A stretch of DNA of 64,000 nucleotides, taken from Allonocardiopsis opalescens. Lineage in GTDB: Bacteria; Actinomycetota; Actinomycetes; Streptosporangiales; Streptosporangiaceae. Both the position numbers and the translations under genes were made by a program. The stretch spans positions 186,001 to 250,000 of the forward strand of contig NZ_PVZC01000001.1 of the NCBI RefSeq assembly GCF_003002095.1. Direction: 5' to 3'. Below are positions 47,104 through 58,280 of the stretch, piece by piece. A model generated the notes under the pieces. That model had not been told where the DNA came from. It saw only the letters and a program-made list of their open reading frames with translations, and ran no database searches. Position 1 is the stretch's first letter; the number at the start of each line of letters is the position of its first letter.

Positions 47104-47286
47104 GAGTTCACCCTGGTTGGCGGTACGCTGAGTGGTTCGTCCTGGTCCGGTCAAGTCAGCGTGTCGGATTAGCGTTTCCGCAGCTGACGGGTGAACATCG
47201 CGACACATCCGCCAGCGCGACGGCCCGACCGGGGTCGTCCGGTCCGGCCAAGCCGGTCCGTCGAAACCGTCACGGAGATCTCAGAC

Positions 47287-48945
47287 GTGCCTGTCTACGA
47301 TCGCGCGCGTGCCCGCCTCGCCCTGCCGATCGCCCTCGCGGCGGTCCTGGCCGCCGCGGCCGGCTGCTCGGGGGCCGACGACCGCGCCGCCGGCAATGAC
47401 GCGTCGGGCCGGATCGCCGTCGAGCCCGACTGGATCGAGGGCCTGGAGTTCCGCGAGGAGACGCTGGAGTCCGGGCAGGTCACGGCGACGGCGCGCCACC
47501 CGGTGGTGCCCGGCGCCAACCCGTTCACCATCGACGTGCACTCCACGATCGCCGAGCAGCAGAGCGCGTTCGTCGCCGAGTTCGCCGGCGGCGACGCGCC
47601 CGCCGTGCTGCGGTCCGACACCGCGCTGCTGGCCGCCTCGGGCACCGTGCTCGGGGCCAGGATCGTGACCGACCGCTCGGCCGCCGTCCCCGGCGAGGAG
47701 CCGGGCAGCGGCCCGGCGGGCCGCTCGGCGACCACCCGCTGGTACGACGCGTCCACCGGCGAGGCGTTGCCGTGGACCGCGCTGCTCACCGGCCGCAACG
47801 CCGCCGACCGGCTCGGCGTGCTGGTCGCCGCCGAGCTGCTGGAGCGCGGCGACGTCAACCGCGAGCGGGTGCTGGAGACCTGGCCGGACGCCGCGGTGGC
47901 CGAGGGCACCGCGAGCCCCGTCCCCACCGCCGGGGCCACCGCCCGCCCGGCCGAGCGGCCCACCGGCGGCATGTTCGACAACGTGCCCGAGGACATCACC
48001 CCGCCCACCCCGCCCGCGCCGCCGGCCTCCCCCGGCACCGTCCTCGCGCCGGAGGAGGCCCGGGTGCTCGCCGAGGAGCTGGCCGCCTCGCCGCTGGACG
48101 ACATCGGCTTCGACGGCGCGGGCGGGATCGTGGTCGGCTTCGGCCCCGGCGAGTTCACCGCGGCCGACGCCGGCGAGGTGCGCGTCACCGTCGAGCGCGC
48201 CGGGACCGACCCGCTGCTGTCGGAGTTCGGCCGGCGGGTCCGCGACCAGGCCGTGGCCGGCACCCGCCGGCTCGAACTCGGCGCCGCCGCCGACGACCCG
48301 GTGCCGTCCAGCACCGTGGACTGCCTGCGGGTGCCGTGCGCCGCGCTCACCTTCGACGACGGCCCCGGCGAGGGCACCCCTGCCGTGCTCGACGCGCTCG
48401 CCGAGCGGCAGGCCCGCGGCACCTTCTTCGTGATGGGCCAGCTGGCGCCGGAGTACCCCGAGCTGCTGCGGCGCATGGTCGCCGAGGGCCACCAGATCGG
48501 CAACCACACCTGGAAGCACGACGACCTGTCGACCATGAGCGCCGAGGCCGTCCGGGAGGACATCGAGCGCACCGCCGACGCCATCGAGGCGGCGGCCGGG
48601 GTGCGGCCCACCATGGTCCGCCCGCCCTACGGCGCCTACACCCAGGAGACCCTGGAGGCCCTGGGCGCACCGGCCATCCTGTGGAGCAACGACACCATGG
48701 ACTGGCACAGCCGCGACACCCGCCGTACCGTGACCGTGGCCACCGAGGAGACCCGGCCGGGCGGCATCGTGCTGATGCACGACATCCACCCCGAGACGGT
48801 CGCCGGGGTGCCCGACATCATCGACGGCCTGCTGGCCCGGGGCTTCCGGCTCGTCACGGTCGGCGAGCTTTACGGCGAGAACCCGCCCGGACCGGGGGAG
48901 GCGTCCGGCTGCCTGGACGGCTGCGTCTCCCCGACCGGCTACTGA
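47287..48945 (+). CDS. Lipoprotein polysaccharide deacetylase (NodB domain)
   Basis: 552 aa. A lipoprotein signal ending AAAAGC (Cys near residue 25) is followed by a PdaC-like N-terminal part (EFREETLESGQVTATARHPV, TIDVHSTIAEQQ) and a DUF3298-like segment. The C-terminal NodB domain has TFDDGP near residue 354, the metal His pair in NHTWKHDDLS, RPPYGAYT, and LMHDIHPETV. Such enzymes de-N-acetylate peptidoglycan or related glycans on the outer face of the membrane. GTG 47287 has GGAG 9 bases upstream; a start at 47191 would bury the signal peptide. Confidence 0.88.
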   Translation: MPVYDRARARLALPIALAAVLAAAAGCSGADDRAAGNDASGRIAVEPDWIEGLEFREETLESGQVTATARHPVVPGANPFTIDVHSTIAEQQSAFVAEFAGGDAPAVLRSDTALLAASGTVLGARIVTDRSAAVPGEEPGSGPAGRSATTRWYDASTGEALPWTALLTGRNAADRLGVLVAAELLERGDVNRERVLETWPDAAVAEGTASPVPTAGATARPAERPTGGMFDNVPEDITPPTPPAPPASPGTVLAPEEARVLAEELAASPLDDIGFDGAGGIVVGFGPGEFTAADAGEVRVTVERAGTDPLLSEFGRRVRDQAVAGTRRLELGAAADDPVPSSTVDCLRVPCAALTFDDGPGEGTPAVLDALAERQARGTFFVMGQLAPEYPELLRRMVAEGHQIGNHTWKHDDLSTMSAEAVREDIERTADAIEAAAGVRPTMVRPPYGAYTQETLEALGAPAILWSNDTMDWHSRDTRRTVTVATEETRPGGIVLMHDIHPETVAGVPDIIDGLLARGFRLVTVGELYGENPPGPGEASGCLDGCVSPTGY

Positions 48946-49062
48946 GCCGCCGGCCGGCCGAGCGAAGCGGGGCAGGTGAGCAGAGCTCCTTAGGGGAAAG
49001 ACCCGGGAAGGCGGCCGGTGCACGGAGGCCGCTTACCGGAGCGGAAAGGGCAGGATGGACAC

Positions 49063-50058
49063 GTGCTGGAATCAACCCCGTCGGCCGTGACCGCGCCGCA
49101 CCACCCCGAAGCCCGCGAACGCGCCCACGACTCCGCGGCGGCGGCCACCCCGCGTCCGGTCGGCGGCGTGGTCGAGTCCGAGCCGTCCCCGGGACCCGAG
49201 CCGGTGCCCATCGGGCCGCCCACCCGGCTGCGGCACTGGACGGTCACCACCGCCGACGGCGTGCCCATCGACACGGTCATGTGGCAGCGCCGCGACACCC
49301 GCCGCGACACCGCGATCGTGATGGCGCACGGCTTCACCGGCACCTGGCGCAGCCCCGACATCCGGCGGCTGGCCCGCTTCCTGGACCACCGCGGCGACGT
49401 GATGGCCTTCGACTTCCGCGGCCACAAGTCCTCGGGCGGCGTCTCCACCATCGGCGACCGCGAGGTGCTGGACCTGGACGCCGTCGTCCGGCACGCCCGC
49501 GGCCTGGGCTACACCCGGGTGGCCACCATCGGCTTCTCGCTCGGCGCCGCCGTGGCCATCCGGCACGCCGCCCTGTTCGGCGGGGTGGACGCCGCCGTCG
49601 CCGTCAGCACGCCCAGCCGCTGGTACTACCGGGGCACCCGGGCGATGCGGGTGCTGCACTGGGGCGCCGAGCACGACCTGGGCCGGCTGGTGCTGCGGGT
49701 CTTCCGCGACGTGCGGGTCACCACCGTGCCCTGGGACCCGGTGCCGCCCTCGCCGCTGGAGGTGGTGGCACGGGTGGCGCCCGCGCCGCTGCTGCTGGTG
49801 CACGGCGACATCGACCACTACTTCCCGCTGGAGCACGCCTACCGGCTCTACGAGGCGGCGCGCGAGCCCAAGGAGCTGTGGGTGGAGCGCGGGCTCAGGC
49901 ACGCGGAGGCGGCGATCGGCAACGACCTGATCGGCCGGGTGGCGGGCTGGCTGGACCGCGCGCTGCCCGAGGCGGCCGAGTCCGCGCCCGTCGCGGCCGA
50001 GGCCCGCGTCGAGCCGCCCGACGCGCCCGAGCCCGCGGCCGAGGCGCCCGCGTCCTGA
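49063..50058 (+). CDS. Alpha/beta hydrolase
   Basis: 331 aa. A disordered Pro/Ala-rich N-terminal region (about 60 residues) precedes the fold. The oxyanion motif is VMAHGFTG, the nucleophile elbow is IGFSLGAAVA, the acid Asp is in LLLVHGDIDHYFP and the His is in GLRHAEAA. GTG 49063 has AGGA 7 bases upstream. The substrate is unknown. A disordered Glu/Ala/Pro tail ends the protein. Confidence 0.8.
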   Translation: MLESTPSAVTAPHHPEARERAHDSAAAATPRPVGGVVESEPSPGPEPVPIGPPTRLRHWTVTTADGVPIDTVMWQRRDTRRDTAIVMAHGFTGTWRSPDIRRLARFLDHRGDVMAFDFRGHKSSGGVSTIGDREVLDLDAVVRHARGLGYTRVATIGFSLGAAVAIRHAALFGGVDAAVAVSTPSRWYYRGTRAMRVLHWGAEHDLGRLVLRVFRDVRVTTVPWDPVPPSPLEVVARVAPAPLLLVHGDIDHYFPLEHAYRLYEAAREPKELWVERGLRHAEAAIGNDLIGRVAGWLDRALPEAAESAPVAAEARVEPPDAPEPAAEAPAS

Positions 50059-50123
50059 CCCGCCGGGCCGCGGCGGGAAGCCCGAGGTGGCGAGCGTGAT
50101 CACGAAGCCGTACAACTGAGGGG

Positions 50124-51335
50124 ATGAGATCCCCCGAGGCCGAGGCCCGACCCGGCGGACGCGGCGCGGGCGGCATCCGCTCCCGGTCCTTCGCCCTGCT
50201 GCTGCTCAGCACGATCGCCGCCTTCGGCGGGCACAGCCTGCTGCTGCCGGTGGTGCCGCTGCTGGCCGAGGCGGGCGGCGCCGGCGACCTCGGCGCGGGC
50301 GCCACCACCGGCGTCTTCATGCTCACCACCGTGGTCACCCAGCTCGGCATGCCGGCGCTGCTCGCCCGGGGCGGCTACCGGTGGACGCTGGCGGCCGGCT
50401 CGGTCCTGCTCGGCGCGCCCGCGCCGCTGCTGGCGCTCGGCTCGGACCTGTGGCTGGTCATCGCGGTCTCCGCGGTGCGCGGCGTCGGCTTCGGCATGGT
50501 CACGGTGGTCGGCAGCGCGCTGGCCGCCCGGCTGGTCCCGCCCGGGCAGCTGGGGCGCGCCGTCGGCCTGTACGGCTTCGCGCTCGGCCTGCCCAACCTG
50601 CTCTGCCTGCCGGCCGGCGTCTGGTTCGCCCTGGAGGTGGGCTTCGCGCCGCTGTTCGTGCTGGGCGCGGTCCCGCTGCTGGGCGCCGCCGTGGTCGGCG
50701 GGATCAGGGTCGCGCCGCCGCCCCCCGGCCCGGCCGGGCGGCCGGCGCCGGCGCCGCCGGGCGGCCGCGCACTGGCGCTGCTGCTGCTCGCGCCGACCCT
50801 GGTGATGCTGGCCGGATCGGTGGGCTTCAGCGTGGTGGTGACCTTCCTGCCGCTGGCGCTGCCGCACGTGGTCGCGGCGGTGCCGGGCGCGCTGTTCGCC
50901 TTCAGCTGCGCGCTGATGGCCACCCGCTGGCTGGCCGGGGCCGTCAGCGACCGGGCCGGGCGCCCGGTGCTGCTGGCCGCCGGGCTGGCCGCGGCCGCCG
51001 CCGGGTCCGGCGGGCTGCTGGCCGCGATGGCGGCCGGCGGCTGGGCCGCGGTCGCGCTGCTGCTGGCCGGGGCGACCCTGTTCGGCGCCGGCTTCGGCAC
51101 CCTGCAGAACGACGCCCTGGTGATCATGTTCAACCGCTCGGGCCCCGAGGGGCGCGGTACGGCGAGCGCGATGTGGAACATCGCCTACGACGCCGGCACC
51201 GGCCTGGGCGCGGTGCTGGTCGGCGCCGCCGCCGAGAGCTTCGGCTACCCGGCGCCGCTGGCCGCGATCACCGTGCTGATGGCGGCCTGCCTGCCGGTCG
51301 CCCTGGCCGTGCGCACCGGCCCGCGCCGGCCCTGA
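50124..51335 (+). CDS. MFS transporter
   Basis: 403 aa with about 12 helices. The loop between helices 2 and 3 has a weak MFS motif A, and VRGVGFGMVTVVGSALAARL corresponds to helix 4/5. The middle loop is short and Pro-rich. The C-terminal half repeats the pattern (ATRWLAGAVSDRAGRPVLL). A drug or metabolite exporter is likely; the substrate is unknown. It follows the hydrolase by 65 bases and is convergent with the secreted coiled-coil gene. Confidence 0.8.
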   Translation: MRSPEAEARPGGRGAGGIRSRSFALLLLSTIAAFGGHSLLLPVVPLLAEAGGAGDLGAGATTGVFMLTTVVTQLGMPALLARGGYRWTLAAGSVLLGAPAPLLALGSDLWLVIAVSAVRGVGFGMVTVVGSALAARLVPPGQLGRAVGLYGFALGLPNLLCLPAGVWFALEVGFAPLFVLGAVPLLGAAVVGGIRVAPPPPGPAGRPAPAPPGGRALALLLLAPTLVMLAGSVGFSVVVTFLPLALPHVVAAVPGALFAFSCALMATRWLAGAVSDRAGRPVLLAAGLAAAAAGSGGLLAAMAAGGWAAVALLLAGATLFGAGFGTLQNDALVIMFNRSGPEGRGTASAMWNIAYDAGTGLGAVLVGAAAESFGYPAPLAAITVLMAACLPVALAVRTGPRRP

Positions 51336-51367
51336 GCCGGGGCGGCGGTGCCGGCACGGCGCGCCGG

Positions 51368-52393
51368 TCAGAAGACCGAGACGTGCACGTGGTCGTAGTG
51401 GTTCTGGGTGACGCTGCCGCGGTCCTCCATGCCGCGCCAGCCGGCGCCGGGGTTGCGGGCGTCCCAGATGCGCTGCTGCCAGATGACGTACATGACGCCC
51501 AGCGACGAGGCGTTGTTCTGCAGGTAGGCGGCGATCTCGTCGCCGAGCGCGGTGTTCTCCGCCGAGGGCATCGCCCCGCCCGAGCTCATCATGAAGTCGC
51601 AGGCGCGGCCGGAGCCGTGCTCGCCGGGGTCGCCGGGGCGCATGCAGCCGACCGGGTACGGGAGGCTGAAGTTGCTCACCACGGCGTCGCGGACGGTGGC
51701 CATGCGCGGGGTGACGTCGTAGTAGCCGGGGCCCGCGGCGGCGCCGGGGTCGGTGCTGCCGCTGCCCGCGGTCTCGCCCGAGGCGGCGTTCTCGGCGTCC
51801 TCCGCGCGGTAGCGCTCGATCATCTCGGCGACCTCGTCGCGCTGGCTCTCCAGGTCGTCGACCAGGTCGCTCGCGTCGGCCAGCCGCTCGTCGGCCTCGG
51901 CCCGCGCCTCCTCGCGCTCCTCGACCAGCGAGATGTAGGAGTCCAGCTGCTCGCTGTTGTTGCGCGAGACGTAGTCCATGGCGGCGAGGTCGGCGAGGAA
52001 GCGGTCGGGGTCGTCGCTCATCGTCATCTGGAGGGTGGGGTCGAAGCCGCTGGTCATGTAGTTCACCGCGGCGAGCTGCGCGACGCCCTGGCGGGCGGAC
52101 TCCAGCTCCTGCTCGGCCTCGCTCAGCCGCTCCTCGGCGCGCTCGGCGGCGTCGCGAGCGTCGCGGTACTGCTGCAGCTCGCCGTCGTACTCCTCCTCCA
52201 GTTCGGCGGCCCGCTCGTTGAGCTCCTCCAGGCTGGGCTCGTCCTCGGGTTCGGCCAGCGCGGTGGGGGCCGGCGCGAGCACGGCGATGGCCAGCGCGGC
52301 CGCGAAGGCGGCGGCGGTCCTCCTGGCGCGGGTACCGGCGCTTGCGTCGGCACCGCGCGAACCTCCGCGTCCGGTGCTGTCGGCGACGTCCAC
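51368..52393 (-). CDS. Secreted coiled-coil protein with ARB_07466-like C-terminal domain
   Basis: 341 aa. A signal peptide (AAAFAAALAIAVLAPAPTALA) is followed by a Glu-rich coiled coil (about residues 55-200: LNERAAELEEEYDG, RLSEAEQELESARQG). The C-terminal domain (VGCMRPGDPGEHGSGRACDF, then NHYDHVHVSVF) is the small domain often fused to actinobacterial cell-wall proteins and resembles DD-peptidase-like folds (His...Asp, HVH). The coiled coil resembles those of RipA/FtsEX-activated hydrolases. GTG 52393 has AGGAG 5 bases upstream. It is probably involved in peptidoglycan remodelling. Confidence 0.78.
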   Translation of the reverse strand: MDVADSTGRGGSRGADASAGTRARRTAAAFAAALAIAVLAPAPTALAEPEDEPSLEELNERAAELEEEYDGELQQYRDARDAAERAEERLSEAEQELESARQGVAQLAAVNYMTSGFDPTLQMTMSDDPDRFLADLAAMDYVSRNNSEQLDSYISLVEEREEARAEADERLADASDLVDDLESQRDEVAEMIERYRAEDAENAASGETAGSGSTDPGAAAGPGYYDVTPRMATVRDAVVSNFSLPYPVGCMRPGDPGEHGSGRACDFMMSSGGAMPSAENTALGDEIAAYLQNNASSLGVMYVIWQQRIWDARNPGAGWRGMEDRGSVTQNHYDHVHVSVF

Positions 52394-52747
52394 ACACGCT
52401 CCTCTCAAGGTCCGCCCGGCGGGTGTGCGGGGGCTCCGCCGCGGCGGGGCCGCCAGGGGGAGCCGGTCGGCGGCTGGGGCGCGGGGGCAGGGGGCGTCCC
52501 GGTGGCCGGCTCGGGGGCGGGCGGCGCGTATCGGGCGATTATCCCGATCCGTCCTGAAGCGGGCCACAGCGTAACACAACCGTGATCTCGTCCGATTCCG
52601 CTTCGGGGAATCCGGCCCGGCGGGCGGCCAGAGCGCCTTCGTGCTTGTTCTTGACAAGCGCCGTGCGTCGAGTAATAATCAACGAGTCAGTTGAACAACA
52701 GGTTGGTTGTAAATAAGTCGGCGGCGACGCCGGGACAGGAGCGCACC
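52394..52747. other. 354-base divergent region between the coiled-coil gene and the AHSA1 gene
   Basis: The left half is a GC-rich probable 5' leader for the coiled-coil protein, with a small hairpin (ATCGGG/CCCGAT near 52530-52548). I looked for the conserved pieces of the c-di-AMP ydaO riboswitch and did not find them. The right half holds the AHSA1 promoter. No gene is seen. Confidence 0.5.
52651..52710 (+). promoter_or_regulatory. Strong promoter and operator-like repeat of the AHSA1 gene
   Basis: TTGACA at 52651 and TAATAAT at 52673 (16-17-base spacer) form a near-consensus housekeeping promoter, unusual in so GC-rich a genome. Nested palindromes follow: CAAC-AG-GTTG (52696-52705) inside ACAAC-N6-GTTGT (52695-52710), in the expected initial transcribed region. 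This resembles an ArsR-family operator. Confidence 0.6.
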
Positions 52748-54776
<2,029 letters not shown>

Positions 54777-54790
54777 CGGCCGCCCGTCCC

Positions 54791-54826
54791 GGCGCCCGGG
54801 CCCTCCTCGCGGGGGGCCCGGGCGCC
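54791..54826 (+). terminator. Terminator of the Cel6 gene
   Basis: Perfect 13-base arms (GGCGCCCGGGCCC / GGGCCCGGGCGCC) with a 10-base loop, 14 bases after the stop. Confidence 0.85.
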
Positions 54827-54980
54827 GCCGTGCCCTCCCCCCGAGGGAGGCGGGAACTTGCGGTGCGCCGCTAATGTCGTCGTGTGCGGTCGTTGAGTGG
54901 TCTGTGAGGCGCGCGCTCGCCGCCGGGCCGACGACCCGAGCGCGCCGAACCCGCTACGGGAGCGAGGCAAGGAAGTGGGG

Positions 54981-55697
54981 ATGATCTGTCCGGCCTGCGG
55001 GGCCCGCTATCCCGTGGGCACTCCGGTGTGCCGGCGCGACTTCCAGGTGCTGCGGCCTGATGTGCCGCCGGCCGAGCCGTGGGCGGCGCGCGGGGCGAAC
55101 GCCACCGTCGCCTACCCGGTGCGGCCGCTGCGCGCGGCGGAGCCGGCCGGGCGGCCGCCGGAGCCGGTCGCGGCCGGGACCGGCCACATGCTCTGCTCCG
55201 ACCCCGACTGCGGCGCGGCCTACATCGGCAGCGGTGACGTCTGCCCGTACTGCGGCAGCCCGGTCTCGCGGCTCACGCCCGAACCGGCGCCGCACGCGGC
55301 GCCGAGCGCGCCTCCGGGGCGCTCGGGGCTCCAGTTCCCGTGGGGGATGCTGGTGGTCGACCGCGAGCCGGTGCGCATCGGCCGGGAATCGGCCGACCGC
55401 GCGCTGGTCAGGGAGCTGGACCGCTACGACAACGTCTCGCGCCAGCACGCGGTGGTGTGGCGCGACGGCGCCCGGCTGTGGGTCAGCGATATGGACTCCT
55501 CCAACGGCACCTTCGTGAACGGGCGGCGGCTGGCGGCGGGCATCCCGCGGGAGTTGAACGCGGGCGACATCGTGCGCTTCGCCGCGGATCTCAGCGCCGT
55601 GGTGGTGGGCGGACCCCCGGGCGGGGGAGCCGGTCCGGGGCTGCCCGAGGGCCCCTTCGACGGCGGCCGGCGCGGTGACGGCGGCCGCTTCGGCTGA
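54981..55697 (+). CDS. Zinc-ribbon and FHA-domain protein
   Basis: 238 aa. Two small Cys clusters (MICPACGARYPVGTPVC and LCSDPDCGAAYIGSGDVC followed by PYCG) form zinc-ribbon-like elements. The C-terminal FHA domain (about residues 125-215) has IGRESADR, NVSRQHAVVW and DMDSSNGTFVNGRRL, the phosphothreonine-binding loops. Ser/Thr-kinase signalling is the likely context. ATG 54981 has AAGGA 7 bases upstream, and a -10-like TAATGT lies at 54872. Confidence 0.85.
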   Translation: MICPACGARYPVGTPVCRRDFQVLRPDVPPAEPWAARGANATVAYPVRPLRAAEPAGRPPEPVAAGTGHMLCSDPDCGAAYIGSGDVCPYCGSPVSRLTPEPAPHAAPSAPPGRSGLQFPWGMLVVDREPVRIGRESADRALVRELDRYDNVSRQHAVVWRDGARLWVSDMDSSNGTFVNGRRLAAGIPRELNAGDIVRFAADLSAVVVGGPPGGGAGPGLPEGPFDGGRRGDGGRFG

Positions 55698-55994
55698 GTC
55701 CGCGGCCCGCGACGGACGGTGATTGCCCAGCTAGTCGGGTGTGCCGTCGCCTTCGTCGGCCTGAGAAACCTACCCGGCTAGTTTCGTCGCCACCTGAGGG
55801 GTACGACAGGGCTCGTTCGGCTCTGCTCGATAACGCACGGCTGTCCGAAGTTAACTGATATGTGCGATCAGGTAGCGCCGACGCTTCATATGGTGGTTAG
55901 GTTTACCGCTGAAGCGGGCCGTGTTGTCGGAGGCGGAAGTCCGGCCGGTTCGCACCGGCCCTCGCGGGTCTAATCGGGGTGAAGGGAGCGCGCG
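55698..55994. other. Structured, AT-richer leader region before the 759-aa gene
   Basis: No gene is seen. Three foldable elements are present. CTAGTCGGGT (55731) and ACCCGGCTAG (55772) pair over 9 of 10 bases. CGCTTCA pairs with TGAAGCG around 55880-55920. GGCCGGT-TCGC-ACCGGCC (55943-55960) is a perfect hairpin just before the ribosome binding site. The first may be the FHA terminator; the others may be leader structures. Confidence 0.45.
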
Positions 55995-58274
55995 ATGTCC
56001 TACCTGCGTGTGGAGGTTCCGGAGATACCGGAGCGCCGCTCGGAGATCGTGCCGGCCCGGATCGCCCGCAAGGTCGCCCCCCTGTTCGGCGTCGACTGGG
56101 AGGGCTCGCCGCACGGCATGACCTGGGTGAGCGACTTCGCCCAGATCACCCTGAACGAGATCGCCCGCGGCGCCCCCCGGCTGTCCAAGGAGGAGGAGCA
56201 GGCGCGGCAGCGCTTCGTCGAGGCGACGGACGGCACCGACCCCTCCCCGTTCGCCGAGCACACCCAGGACGGCCTGTCGGTGCTCGGCGACCCCACCTCC
56301 GAGCAGGGCCAGGTGGTCGGCCGGGGCGTGCACGCCGACGGCCAGCTGCGGCTGGAGATCGCCAACGCCACCCTGAACAAGTACGGGCCCGACACCAAGG
56401 CGGCCGTGGTGCTGTCCGGGGCCAATGTGCTGTTCAGCAAGATCACCGAGGACATCGGGGTCGCCCTGCACTATCTGCGCAAGACCGAGTCGGGCGCGGC
56501 CCTGGACTCCGAGGTGCAGGTGGCGGCGCACGCCGCGCTGCTGCTCTTCGCCTACCGCGCGCAGCCCGCCCTGTTCGTCGCCGCCTCCCAGGCGCGCGAG
56601 GTGCAGCACGCCCTCACCGCCACCCCCTTCGACATCGGCGGCATCGGTGAGCTGCCGCTGGCCCGGTGCGAGCTGAGCGGCGTCACCGCCCCGGCCGCGA
56701 ACCGCAGGGGCAGGGGCCGGCAGCGCGGCGGCGCCGCCGCCAAGGACACCATGCAGCCCGCCACCTTCGAGGTGGTCGACGACACGATCGAGGAGCTGGA
56801 CCTCCAGTTCGTGCACCCCACCGCCGGGCCGCAGACCGAGGCGGGCCGGCACGACGGCAACCAGCCCGACCCCGCGCTGAGCCGCCGCACCCTCGCGGGC
56901 CTGCTGATCCGCACCATCCTGCGCCTGGGCCGGGCCGACTCCCGGCTCGGCCTGCTGCGGGTGCACGAGCACGCCCCGGGCCGCCGCCGGCTCGAGGTCT
57001 TCGTCACCTCGCTGCGCTTCATCAACGACTACCTGCGCCAGGCCCAGCCGCTGCTCGACCAGGAGCTGCGCCGCCAGGTGAGCGACGGCGACGCCGAGGA
57101 GGCGGCCCGGCTGGCGGCGCGCTTCGCGCCCCGGCTGCTGCCCAAGCTGCCCGCCACCGCCGAGCTGGAGCGGATGCGGGTGCAGACCAGGCAGACCGTG
57201 CTGGCCGCGCTCTACATGGCCGCGCGCTACGTGCAGCAGGACCGCGACCTGCGCCGCCTGCTCGACGTGCACCAGGGTGTGGCCGCCGCCGAGCTGCCGG
57301 CCACCGCCGCCTACGCGCTGCGCCTGCGCGACCTCGCCGAGAAGCTGCTGCCCGAGGACGACCCCGTGCGCGCCGAGATCACCGCGCACGCCGCGATCGG
57401 GGTGATCCGCTTCGGCCAGGACCGCGCCGGCAAGACCGGCGAGCTGGCCGAGGAGGTGCGCACCCTGCGCGCCACCGACGAGCGGGTGCTGGAGCTGGTG
57501 CGCGCCGGGGCGATGGACGTCGGCACCGGGCTCGACCTGCTCAGCCGGATCGCGATCGCCGTCAACGCGGTGCACGTCATGCAGCGCACCGCGCCCGACC
57601 CGGCGCTGCCGCCGGCCGAGGAGCTGAGCGCGCTGCTGCGCGAGCGCTGGGACCACTTCAACGCCGAGCTGGCCTCCTTCAGCCACGACGACCAGCGGCT
57701 CGACTACTACCGGCACAACTACGCCGGCTTCCTGGCCGCGCTGACCGACTCCGAGAACGACCTGCGGGCCGCGCTGCGGCTGTTCCGCGAGAAGGTGCTG
57801 CCGGAGCGGTGGACGTACTACCAGGAGGCCGAGTGGTACATCGGCTGGCGGCTGTCGGCGCAGGTCGCGATCAGGGCCGGGGTGGCCCTCGCCGCACTGC
57901 TGGCCGAGCGGGGCGCCGCCGACCTCAAGGACGAGCTGACCGCCCTGCACGACCTGCTGGTGCAGGTGGAGTCCGACCCGCAGACCCTGCAGAGCGTCCG
58001 CTCCGACGGCGCCGTCTCCATCGGGGTGGTCATCGCGGCCGAGTCGCTGGCCCTGGGGCACCTCGCCCTGCTGGAGGCGCGGGCGGCCGGCACCCTGGCC
58101 GAGCCGATCCGCGAGGACGTGGTCGGCCCCGAGCGGCTGGACCAGCTGCTCGACCTGATCGAGCGCTACGTCGGCGAGCGCGACGGCGCCGGGTCCGACG
58201 GCGCCTCGGCCTGGGCGGCCCACCGCCGGCGCGCCCTGGAGGGCTACCGCGCCCGCCGGGCGGCACTGGCCTGA
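55995..58274 (+). CDS. 759-aa soluble protein of unknown function
   Basis: AAGGGAG lies 6 bases before the ATG, and the codon pattern is strongly coding. The protein has no signal peptide or clear membrane helix and appears largely helical. A basic stretch RRGRGRQRGGAAAK (near residue 240) looks like a linker between an N-terminal domain (with FGVDWEGSPHGMTWV) and a long helical C-terminal half (LLIRTILRLGRADSRLGLL, YMAARYVQQDRDLRRLLDVH). I do not recognise a family or catalytic motif. It follows the FHA gene, but with a 297-base gap and its own leader. Confidence 0.7.
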   Translation: MSYLRVEVPEIPERRSEIVPARIARKVAPLFGVDWEGSPHGMTWVSDFAQITLNEIARGAPRLSKEEEQARQRFVEATDGTDPSPFAEHTQDGLSVLGDPTSEQGQVVGRGVHADGQLRLEIANATLNKYGPDTKAAVVLSGANVLFSKITEDIGVALHYLRKTESGAALDSEVQVAAHAALLLFAYRAQPALFVAASQAREVQHALTATPFDIGGIGELPLARCELSGVTAPAANRRGRGRQRGGAAAKDTMQPATFEVVDDTIEELDLQFVHPTAGPQTEAGRHDGNQPDPALSRRTLAGLLIRTILRLGRADSRLGLLRVHEHAPGRRRLEVFVTSLRFINDYLRQAQPLLDQELRRQVSDGDAEEAARLAARFAPRLLPKLPATAELERMRVQTRQTVLAALYMAARYVQQDRDLRRLLDVHQGVAAAELPATAAYALRLRDLAEKLLPEDDPVRAEITAHAAIGVIRFGQDRAGKTGELAEEVRTLRATDERVLELVRAGAMDVGTGLDLLSRIAIAVNAVHVMQRTAPDPALPPAEELSALLRERWDHFNAELASFSHDDQRLDYYRHNYAGFLAALTDSENDLRAALRLFREKVLPERWTYYQEAEWYIGWRLSAQVAIRAGVALAALLAERGAADLKDELTALHDLLVQVESDPQTLQSVRSDGAVSIGVVIAAESLALGHLALLEARAAGTLAEPIREDVVGPERLDQLLDLIERYVGERDGAGSDGASAWAAHRRRALEGYRARRAALA

Positions 58275-58280
58275 GCCGGC

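Noticed and set aside
52394-52580. Possible c-di-AMP (ydaO) riboswitch before a secreted cell-wall protein
   Set aside because: The context is typical, but the conserved pieces of that riboswitch are not present in the leader.
55943-55960. GGCCGGT-TCGC-ACCGGCC resembling a tRNA T-arm
   Set aside because: No anticodon arm, acceptor stem or CCA-like end can be placed around it. It is a simple hairpin in the leader.
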